A stretch of DNA of 35,880 nt from Paraburkholderia sp. GTDB taxonomy: Bacteria; Pseudomonadota; Gammaproteobacteria; Burkholderiales; Burkholderiaceae. A program made the position numbers and the translations under genes. Location: positions 1-35,880 of the forward strand of contig NZ_JAMFSB010000175.1 in NCBI RefSeq assembly GCF_026225065.1. Direction: 5' to 3'. Shown here in pieces: positions 15,833-22,530 of this stretch. Position 1 is the first letter of the stretch, and every line of letters begins with the position of its first letter. Below the pieces are notes generated by a model. The model did no database searches. It was given only the letters and a program-made list of their open reading frames with translations, and was not told the origin of the DNA.

Positions 15833-17887
15833 TTACGGTGTAACGATGTTGAACCAGAAGTCGAAATTATCGAGCCAGGAGACAAATTCACCTAATTTCG
15901 GCGCACTCCCGCTAATCTTGGCTTTACCAGCCATAACCAGTTTCTCCATCGACGTATTACCCATCATCACTTCATTAAGATCACTGCGTGACATCGTCAC
16001 CGAAGCATCCGCTGTATCCGAAGTTTTACCTTTGGAATAATGCAAGGCGGAATTTTCAACACCGACCACATAATTTTCCTTCGTGTCGGTCATGACGAAA
16101 TTAAAGGTAATGGACTTGCCGGCCGCTCGCGCTCCGTTCAGGCGCACGCCCTGGTAGTCGAGGAACATTTCCAGAGGCATGGCCTTGATGGTGTCCGGGC
16201 TTTGCGAACTGCCGAACGGCACCTTGTGCACGCCGTTGCGCAGCTCCATTGCGCCAGTGAGATAGAAGTTGCGCCAGCTGGCTGATTCGGCCTGATAGCC
16301 CATCTGCTCGTAGGCGTCGGCCAGCATGTGCTTGGCGGACACGTTGTCCGGGTCGGCAAAGACCACGTGGTTTACCACCTCGGCGACCCAACGGTAGTCG
16401 CCCTTGTCGTAATAGTGCTGTGCCTTTTGTAGCACCGCCGCCGGGCCACCCATGAACTCCACATAACGCTTGCCGTTGTCGACCGGCGGCAACCGGTGAA
16501 GGTTAGCGGGCACGCCGTCAAAGAATCCCAGCCGCAGGTTGTACTGTGCGATCAGGTCATGAAAGACCGTGCCGTAATAGCTGCGGCAGTACCAATGCTT
16601 GGCGAGGCTATCGGGCAGGTGCAGGGCGTCGGCAATTTCCAGCGGAGTGAGGCCGGTATTGGCGAGCCGCATGGTCTGATCGTGCAGATACCGGTACATG
16701 TCCCGTTGCGCCCGCAAGAAGTCGACGATGCGCTCGTTGCCCCAGGTCGGCCAGTAGTGAGAGGCGAACAGGACTTCCATTTCGCCGCCGAACATATCGA
16801 TGGCAGCCTGCAGGTACTTCGACCACAGCAACGCATCGCGAACCTTCGCGCCGCGCAGCGTATAGAGGTTGTGCAGCGTGTGGGTGGCGTCTTCCGCTGC
16901 ACAGAAGGCCTTGAATTTCGGGATGTAGAACATGAACTCGGACGGCGCTTCCGACTCCGGTGCCATGATGATGGTCATGTCGATACCGTCCAGGGTCAGC
17001 TTCTGGCCAGTCGAATTGGCGAAATCGGTCGGAACGATGAGCGTGATCGCGCCGATAGAGGTCGTCTTGCCCAACCCGCCGTCTACCACGCCCGTTGGAC
17101 TCCTCGGCAGCAAATTGCCGTACATGTAGGCGGCCCGCCGGCTCATGGCGTTACCGGCAATCACGTTTTCGCCCACCGCGGCTTCAGTGAAGCCCGCCGG
17201 CGCGTAGATCTTTACCTTGCCGGACGCGATATCTGCTTCGTCGACCACACCACGAACGCCGCCGTAATGGTCTGCGTGGCTGTGGGTATAAATGATATGA
17301 GTAATCGGGCGATCGCCCAGGTGTGGAATAACCAGTTGCTTCCATACAACCACGGCAGCATCTTCGGTCATTAACGGGTCGATAACAATCCAACCAGTAT
17401 CGCCACGAATAATACTCATCACCGATAAATCATAACCGCGAACCTGCCAAATGCCATCGACGACTTCGAATAATCCGTGATTCATATTCAGCTTGGCATT
17501 TCGCCATAAGCTGGGATTAACCGAGTCTGGTGCGTTGTTTTCTGGTCCGCCTGTAATAAATGCGAATTGGCCCAAATCCCACGCGGCGCCGCCTTTAGAA
17601 CTTGGAATAATGCCGGGATCGGGTAATGTAGCAATAAGGCCGCGCGTGGCGTCCTGGAAATCCTGCGTGTCGTTAAATGCTAACTGATTTGCGTAAACCG
17701 CATTGGCTTCCCGGGTTGCTTTGGTCGGCGGTTTCGCACCAATTCCGGTTGGCTTAGGCGTTGCGGGGCTTTGCGCCAACGCCTCACCCACCCCTGCACC
17801 GAAACCCGTTGCAATGCTAACGGTGGCGACACCTCTTAGAAATTCTCTACGTTTAGCCGAGGAAGCCGGATTGTTATCGTCGGACAT
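15833..17887 (-). CDS. Tat-exported alkyl (SDS-type) sulfatase, metallo-beta-lactamase fold
   Basis: A 684-aa protein. The start at ATG 17887 (MSDDNNPASSAKRREFLRG) has GGAGG at ideal spacing; ATG 17893 is too close to it. The first ~40 residues are a twin-arginine signal (KRREFLRG plus a hydrophobic core to EALAQ), so it is folded before export to the periplasm. The metallo-beta-lactamase domain carries the zinc motif THSHADHYGG (His202, His204, Asp206, His207), with further family blocks FCAAEDATHTLHNLYTLRGA, VLFASHYWPTWG and WYCRSYYGTVFHD. The last ~130 residues match the SCP-2-like hydrophobic-substrate domain of SdsA1/YjcS/BDS1 enzymes, which hydrolyse primary or secondary alkyl sulfates, letting the cell use SDS-like compounds. 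Both ends of the gene are visibly more AT-rich than the middle. Confidence 0.9.
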   Translation of the reverse strand: MSDDNNPASSAKRREFLRGVATVSIATGFGAGVGEALAQSPATPKPTGIGAKPPTKATREANAVYANQLAFNDTQDFQDATRGLIATLPDPGIIPSSKGGAAWDLGQFAFITGGPENNAPDSVNPSLWRNAKLNMNHGLFEVVDGIWQVRGYDLSVMSIIRGDTGWIVIDPLMTEDAAVVVWKQLVIPHLGDRPITHIIYTHSHADHYGGVRGVVDEADIASGKVKIYAPAGFTEAAVGENVIAGNAMSRRAAYMYGNLLPRSPTGVVDGGLGKTTSIGAITLIVPTDFANSTGQKLTLDGIDMTIIMAPESEAPSEFMFYIPKFKAFCAAEDATHTLHNLYTLRGAKVRDALLWSKYLQAAIDMFGGEMEVLFASHYWPTWGNERIVDFLRAQRDMYRYLHDQTMRLANTGLTPLEIADALHLPDSLAKHWYCRSYYGTVFHDLIAQYNLRLGFFDGVPANLHRLPPVDNGKRYVEFMGGPAAVLQKAQHYYDKGDYRWVAEVVNHVVFADPDNVSAKHMLADAYEQMGYQAESASWRNFYLTGAMELRNGVHKVPFGSSQSPDTIKAMPLEMFLDYQGVRLNGARAAGKSITFNFVMTDTKENYVVGVENSALHYSKGKTSDTADASVTMSRSDLNEVMMGNTSMEKLVMAGKAKISGSAPKLGEFVSWLDNFDFWFNIVTP

Positions 17888-18339
17888 ACACATGCCTCCA
17901 GGTTTTCCGAAGGTCCCATAGGCGAAAAGCCAATGGGGGTTAGTGATCGTTGGGCCCTTCAATCACCGCGATTAATCCTAGGTGACGAATGAAAAATCCG
18001 CAATGAAGATGTTTGCTTTCATCTGTCGGTAATTCCGGCGAAATTCTGATCCATCAGTAAATCGCTCCCGTTCTCTCAAGGACGCCATACCTTAGACCAC
18101 CATTTCCTTTTCGATTCGCTCGTTTTGTGGATCGATCTGTCCTGCCTGTCAGGACATTGATGATTAGCGTCCGCGTTGACTCGTGGCCGCGTCACGATCG
18201 CAGCCGCGGACCGGCCGCGATGTCCACCCCCGTTTCTCTGCGTCGTTTCCCATGACGTGTATCATTCGTTCCCTGCGCGGTTCTGCGCCGGCGATGCCCC
18301 GTATACCGCTTGAACCTCTATCTGTGACCGCCCGATCCG
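17888..18339. other. Divergent intergenic region between alkyl sulfatase and prfC
   Basis: 452 nt without a gene. The left half (about 17890-18120) is AT-richer, like the start of the sulfatase gene, and must contain that operon's promoter. The right half is GC-rich like prfC. A weak hyphenated symmetry (AGATG, 8 nt, CATCT) lies near 18010. I cannot define promoter boxes securely. Confidence 0.4.
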
Positions 18340-19941
18340 ATGTCAGTCTCTGAACTCAAACGCCGCCGCACGTTCGCGGTCATTTCCCACCCGGACGCGG
18401 GCAAGACCACGCTGACCGAGAAACTGTTGCTGTTTTCGGGCGCGATCCAGATTGCCGGCACCGTGAAGGGCCGCAAGAGCAATCGCTACGCGACCTCGGA
18501 CTGGATGGAGATCGAAAAGCAGCGCGGCATCTCGGTGGCCAGCTCGGTGATGCAGTTCGAGTACGGCAACGCCGTCATCAATCTGCTCGATACCCCGGGC
18601 CACGAGGACTTCTCGGAAGACACCTACCGTGTGCTGACGGCGGTCGATGCCGCCGTGATGGTGATCGACGGCGCGAACGGTGTCGAAGCGCAAACGCTGA
18701 AGCTGCTCGAGGTCTGCCGCAGCCGCAAGACGCCGATCGTCACCTTCATCAACAAGCTCGACCGCGAAGTGCGCGAGCCGCTCGAACTGCTCGACGAAAT
18801 CGAACAGCATCTGGGCGTCGCCGCCGTGCCGTTCACGTGGCCGATCGGGATGGGCAAGGACTTCCAGGGCGTCTACGATCTTCAGCACGACCAGGTGCGG
18901 CTGTTCCGCGCCGGGCAGGACAAAGCGGGTGGCGAGGTTGAAACGCTGCACGCGCTCAGCGACGAGGAAGGCGAACGGCGCTTCGGCCATGCCTGGGTCA
19001 AGGCGAAGGAAGAAATCGACCTGATCACCGGCGCCTCGCCGGATTTCGACCGCGAGCAGTTCCTCGCCGGTCAGCAGTCGCCGGTACTGTTCGGCTCGGC
19101 CATTAACAACTTCGGCGTGAAGGAAATTCTCGACGCGCTGGTCGATCTGGCGCCGCCGCCGTCGGCACGCATGGCGGTGCAGCGGTCGGTCGAGCCGGAT
19201 GAGCCGAAATTCACCGGTGTCGTGTTCAAGGTGCAGGCAAACATGGATCTGGCGCACCGCGACCGCGTAGCATTTATCCGCGTCTGCTCCGGGCATTTCG
19301 AACGCGGCATGGCGCTGAAGGTGACGCGCTCGAACAAGACGTTCCGCGCCAATAACGTGGTGACGTTCCTGTCGCAACGTCGTGAGACCGTAAGCGAAGC
19401 TTATCCGGGCGATATCATCGGCATCCCGAATCACGGCACGCTGAGCCTCGGCGATACGCTGACCGAAGGTGAGATCCTGCAATTCGTCGGCTTGCCGTTC
19501 TTCGCGCCGGAAATCTTCCAGACGGTCGAAGTGGTGGACCCGATGCGCGCCAAGCAACTTGGCGAAGCGCTCAAGCAACTCGGCGAAGAGGGCGCAATTC
19601 AGGTGTTTCGCCCGGTGGGTGGCGGCTTGATGATTCTGGGCGCGGTTGGCCAGCTGCAGTTCGAAGTGGTGTCGCACCGTTTGTCGACCGAATACAAGGT
19701 CGATGTGCGGATGGCGTCGGCCCGCTATCGGATGTCGCGCTGGGTGACTTGCGACGACGCGGCTGAATTGCGTCGTTTCACCGATGCGTATGCGGCTCGG
19801 ATTGCGTTCGATGCATCGAACGCGCCGACTTATCTGGCCTCACACATCTCCGAGATTGAAGTTGCGCAGAAGGCGTGGCCGAAGATCGTGTTCAACGAGT
19901 TGCGCGAGCATTCGGGCGCGCCGTTCAAGAAGGCGATGTGA
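18340..19941 (+). CDS. prfC: Peptide chain release factor 3 (RF3)
   Basis: A 533-aa translational GTPase, within the normal 525-535 aa of RF3. RF3 recycles RF1/RF2 from the ribosome after peptide release. GTPase motifs are G1 SHPDAGKTTLTEKLL, G2 around RGISVASSVMQF, G3 DTPGHEDFSEDTYR, and G4 INKLDRE. The C-terminal domain has the RF3-specific segments QFVGLPFFAPEIFQTVE and VGQLQFEVVSHRL, and ends AWPKIVFNELREHSGAPFKKAM. It appears intact and starts at ATG 18340. Its last 86 bp (through the stop) are repeated almost identically about 0.93 kb downstream, at 20790-20875. Confidence 0.98.
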   Translation: MSVSELKRRRTFAVISHPDAGKTTLTEKLLLFSGAIQIAGTVKGRKSNRYATSDWMEIEKQRGISVASSVMQFEYGNAVINLLDTPGHEDFSEDTYRVLTAVDAAVMVIDGANGVEAQTLKLLEVCRSRKTPIVTFINKLDREVREPLELLDEIEQHLGVAAVPFTWPIGMGKDFQGVYDLQHDQVRLFRAGQDKAGGEVETLHALSDEEGERRFGHAWVKAKEEIDLITGASPDFDREQFLAGQQSPVLFGSAINNFGVKEILDALVDLAPPPSARMAVQRSVEPDEPKFTGVVFKVQANMDLAHRDRVAFIRVCSGHFERGMALKVTRSNKTFRANNVVTFLSQRRETVSEAYPGDIIGIPNHGTLSLGDTLTEGEILQFVGLPFFAPEIFQTVEVVDPMRAKQLGEALKQLGEEGAIQVFRPVGGGLMILGAVGQLQFEVVSHRLSTEYKVDVRMASARYRMSRWVTCDDAAELRRFTDAYAARIAFDASNAPTYLASHISEIEVAQKAWPKIVFNELREHSGAPFKKAM

Positions 19942-19948
19942 CGCGGCC
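19863..19948. repeat. prfC: 86-bp direct repeat, copy inside the prfC 3' end
   Basis: This end of prfC plus 7 nt past the stop recurs at 20790-20875 with only two mismatches (19881 G to A; 19940 G to A, changing the stop from TGA to TAA). Confidence 0.9.
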
Positions 19949-19954
19949 TTTGGG

Positions 19955-19985
19955 CGCCGTGCGCGTATCTCGTGAGCGCACGGCG
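19955..19985. terminator. Hairpin between prfC and the convergent lipoprotein gene
   Basis: Arms CGCCGTGCGC (19955-19964) and GCGCACGGCG (19976-19985) form a perfect 10-bp stem with an 11-nt loop. It lies 13 nt after the prfC stop and 11 nt past the end of the opposing gene. There is no T-run, but its position suggests a shared terminator or barrier. Confidence 0.55.
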
Positions 19986-19995
19986 TCCACCTGTG

Positions 19996-20589
19996 TCAAT
20001 CGAGCGGCACGGAACACACAGATCGGCCGTTTTCGACGAATCGAACCTCCGCGATGGCAGGTGTCACCTTGGGGATGGTCACCAGGAAGTAGGTCTTGAT
20101 CTGTGAGCTCCCCGCTGGTGCAGGGACCTGATATCCGTAGTCGACGACAATGTTGCCGCCTTGGCGCGTGACCTGGCTGATGCTGAAAGGACGCACATCT
20201 CCTATTGGCGCAGGCGTCACCCGTGCAGCCATCAGGATCTGCCTAGTCTCGAAAAACGAGTCCGGTGGCGCGAACTGTTGAGCCTGATTGGACATGACTG
20301 GCGCCGGATGCATGATTGCCTTCCAGTCAGAAGTCGAGCGCATGACAGCGCAATTGACGGGATGCTTCGCATCGTCCCAATTAGCAACGAATGCGTGATA
20401 TTGCATCGTGTCGAGCTGCTGAAATGCAACAGGCGTGTCCGCTGCCGTGCCACGAGCGCTCGGTGATTCGCGTTGTACGTCAACTTGAGGCGCACCTGCG
20501 CATGCCGACAGTACGAACGCAGCAATGGCCAGTGAAGGGCGCGTCAATTTGCCGGCAAAACTTCTGTTTGACTTTTCCATTCGGTGCAT
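19996..20589 (-). CDS. Putative lipoprotein, PrcB-like C-terminal region
   Basis: A 197-aa protein (or 194 from the ATG at 20580). The signal peptide ends in a lipobox (FVLSACAG), predicting an outer- or inner-membrane lipoprotein. The mature part has FVANWDDAKHPVNCAVMRSTSDWKA, a phrase reminiscent of proteins with a 'W...........p.vDF' start. It then has MAARVTPAPIG, FSISQVTRQGGNIVVDYGY and YFLVTIPK, an arrangement like the PrcB C-terminal fold of protease-stabilising proteins. That similarity is tentative. The gene sits between prfC and the decayed second copy of the prfC 3' end, so it may have arrived with that rearrangement. It is convergent with prfC. Confidence 0.65.
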   Translation of the reverse strand: MHRMEKSNRSFAGKLTRPSLAIAAFVLSACAGAPQVDVQRESPSARGTAADTPVAFQQLDTMQYHAFVANWDDAKHPVNCAVMRSTSDWKAIMHPAPVMSNQAQQFAPPDSFFETRQILMAARVTPAPIGDVRPFSISQVTRQGGNIVVDYGYQVPAPAGSSQIKTYFLVTIPKVTPAIAEVRFVENGRSVCSVPLD

Positions 20590-20752
20590 GTGTCGGAACC
20601 TCGATTCGCAGAACTATCTTTAGCAGTTATTTTGAGATCGGCCTTCCTGATCATGATATGTATGATTGGCCAATCCTTGTCCGCCGGAAATCATCGTTCA
20701 CGGACGAAGACCGGCAAGTCTACGTGAATCGGAATGTGGTTCACGCGGTGGA

Positions 20753-20868
20753 TTGTCGCGCCGGGTGACATGCGACAAAGCGGCGGAACTGCGCAGAAGG
20801 CGTGGCCAAAGATCGTGTTCAACGAGTTGCGCGAGCATTCGGGCGCGCCGTTCAAGAAGGCGATGTAA
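20753..20868 (+). pseudogene. prfC: Decayed partial copy of the prfC 3' end
   Basis: 20753-20793 aligns to prfC 19732-19772 at 34 of 41 positions (frame LSRRVTCDKAAEL versus MSRWVTCDDAAEL). It then jumps to a match with 19863 onward that is 84 of 86 identical. The 94 bp missing in between are bounded in intact prfC by two TTGCG pentamers (19768 and 19862), as expected for a slipped deletion. The deletion shifts the frame, so this piece cannot encode the RF3 C-terminus continuously. It ends with its own TAA at 20866-20868. The short AT-richer stretch just before it (about 20600-20750) has no recognised gene. Confidence 0.85.
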
Positions 20869-20875
20869 CGCGGCC
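20790..20875. repeat. prfC: 86-bp direct repeat, downstream copy
   Basis: The copy of 19863-19948 lies at a constant offset of 927 bp, with two mismatches. The matching ends at 20875, just before the stop codon of the next minus-strand gene at 20877. Confidence 0.9.
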
Positions 20876-20876
20876 C

Positions 20877-21245
20877 TCAGTGTTTCGTCGTTGTAGACGG
20901 CGCGAGAATCGTGACCTCGGGAGCAGGCTCTTCGCGTTGCTCGTGTTCCCGACGCAATTGCTGCTTCATGACTTGCCCGTCGCGTAGTCCTTCGAAAAAT
21001 TCTGCGTCGAGCTTGGCCTCGGCTTCGGCGCCGCTGGCGAGTTCTTCGAAGCGGAACAGCATCTTTGCGCGCGCGGCCGGCGATGAATTGCATTGCTCGA
21101 TGGCCCGCGCGAGTGCGACGAGCTTGGCGAATTGTTCCGCGTTGCGCTGCGCCGCGCTGGCGGCCTTTGCGAGGATGCCATCGAGCAGCTGATCGCTGGC
21201 GGGTGCTTCCAGTGCTTCTGGGAGACGGGGTTTGCTTTCATTCAT
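20877..21245 (-). CDS. Hypothetical helical protein (122 aa)
   Basis: ATG 21245 is preceded by AAGGAAG. The protein is Ala/Glu-rich and helical (LLDGILAKAASAAQRNAEQF, then KLVALARAIEQC), with a charged segment RREHEQREEPAPEV at the end. It has no signal peptide or membrane span. Its stop lies 2 nt from the boundary of the duplicated prfC tail, as if it were the original convergent neighbour of prfC before the intervening block appeared (inference). Family not recognised. Confidence 0.65.
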   Translation of the reverse strand: MNESKPRLPEALEAPASDQLLDGILAKAASAAQRNAEQFAKLVALARAIEQCNSSPAARAKMLFRFEELASGAEAEAKLDAEFFEGLRDGQVMKQQLRREHEQREEPAPEVTILAPSTTTKH

Positions 21246-21383
21246 GATTGGCTTCCTTGGACAGGGCTCTGGGCGACCTTGGACAGATCAGGCCGTCGAA
21301 CCCCACTGCCGCTGTATAGACGGCAATGAAAGTATAAGGTGTGGAGAGTAGCGACGGGTTTTCCGACCACCGGCCTCAAGCTC

Positions 21384-22253
21384 TCACCCCATCTTCAAAA
21401 CCTCTTCCCGCAACCATCCGGCAAACGCTTGCACATGCTCGAGCGCCTCGTGCCGATGCGCGATGTCGAGCCAATACCCAAACGGCCCACTGACCTCGAT
21501 CCCAGAGATCTGCGCCAGGCTACCGTCCGCCAGTTCCTCGACGATCATGTTGCGGTCGACGATGGCCAGTCCCACGCCTTTGCGCGCGGCGTGAATCGCC
21601 TGCTCCAGATTCGAAAACTCGATGCCGTTCTCAGCGTAGTGCGCCGGCATGCCTGCGGTTGCGAGCCAGTTCGGCCACAGATCGAGCCGCGTTTCGTTGT
21701 GCAGCACATGCAGCGCGGGCATCGTTGCGAGCAGCGTGTCGAGCGGGCGCCCGAGCAGTTGCGGCGCTCCCACCAACGTATGGCGTTCCGTCATCAGCAA
21801 CTCGGAATGCGCGTCCGGCAGCGCGTCGCGTCCAAAGCGGATATTGCAGTGGCAATCCTCGGTTGGTTCGGTGCGGATGGACAGTTCGACATCGGGCAGT
21901 TCCACGGCCAGCGAGCCGAGTTGCGGCGAGAACCATTGAGTCGCGAAGGTAGGCGGCACCGACAGCACGAGGCGACGCCGGCCTTTGGCGGTGGTGATCT
22001 GACGCGTGCCGCGCTCGATCGTATCGAACGCTTCCGACACACACGGCAACAACTGCAGGCCTGCCGCGGTCAGGCGGATACCCTTGTGATCGCGTTCGAA
22101 CAGCTTCGCGTCGAGTGACTCCTCGAGTATCTTGATCTGCCGGCTCACGGCGCCCTGCGTCACGCATAGGGCGCTCGCCGCGCGATTGAAGCTCAGATGA
22201 CGTGCCGTCTCCTCGAAGAAGCGCAACGCAATCAGCGATGGCAAGCGCCGCAT
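21384..22253 (-). CDS. LysR-family transcriptional regulator (GcvA-like)
   Basis: A 289-aa protein. The N-terminal winged helix-turn-helix reads LIALRFFEETARHLSFNRAA, then CVTQGAVSRQIKILEESL and RLTAAG, typical of the GcvA branch of LysR ('LRaFea.ArhlSftrAA..L.vTqgAvSrqi'). The effector domain occupies about 90-289 (LVLSVPPTFATQWFSPQL, a standard first strand). It ends with an aromatic-rich segment (GPFGYWLDIAHRHEAL). Divergent from the Pat-like gene across a 277-nt gap, it is a candidate regulator of that gene and of itself. Confidence 0.92.
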   Translation of the reverse strand: MRRLPSLIALRFFEETARHLSFNRAASALCVTQGAVSRQIKILEESLDAKLFERDHKGIRLTAAGLQLLPCVSEAFDTIERGTRQITTAKGRRRLVLSVPPTFATQWFSPQLGSLAVELPDVELSIRTEPTEDCHCNIRFGRDALPDAHSELLMTERHTLVGAPQLLGRPLDTLLATMPALHVLHNETRLDLWPNWLATAGMPAHYAENGIEFSNLEQAIHAARKGVGLAIVDRNMIVEELADGSLAQISGIEVSGPFGYWLDIAHRHEALEHVQAFAGWLREEVLKMG

Positions 22254-22530
22254 AACTTCACCTTCCGTTTTTCTGGTCGTCCGTTGGTGCGCCGGGTTGG
22301 CGCGGTCCTGCCGTCCGCGATGATTGTCACGGCTTGGATTGTCGCATTTCGGACGACGTTTTGAGCGGGGGCAGGCAACAAAATTCGCTCAGCTGGGAAC
22401 ACGTCGGATGGTGTGCGCCGTCGATGCGCTTTCCTGACTCGACGCGCCGCACAACGGCGCCGGCATCGCCTATCCTGAGGGGATGCGCGTTGCTCCTGAA
22501 CGCACCCTCTTTCGACTCGCGGAGTGTCCG

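Noticed and set aside
18343..19677. 444-codon minus-strand frame inside prfC
   Set aside because: Antisense shadow of a highly conserved translation factor gene with strong codon bias.
20391..20768. 125-codon plus-strand frame running into the duplicated prfC tail
   Set aside because: The first half is antisense to the lipoprotein gene. The second half looks somewhat protein-like but has no start, ribosome binding site or family, so it was left as part of the rearranged block.
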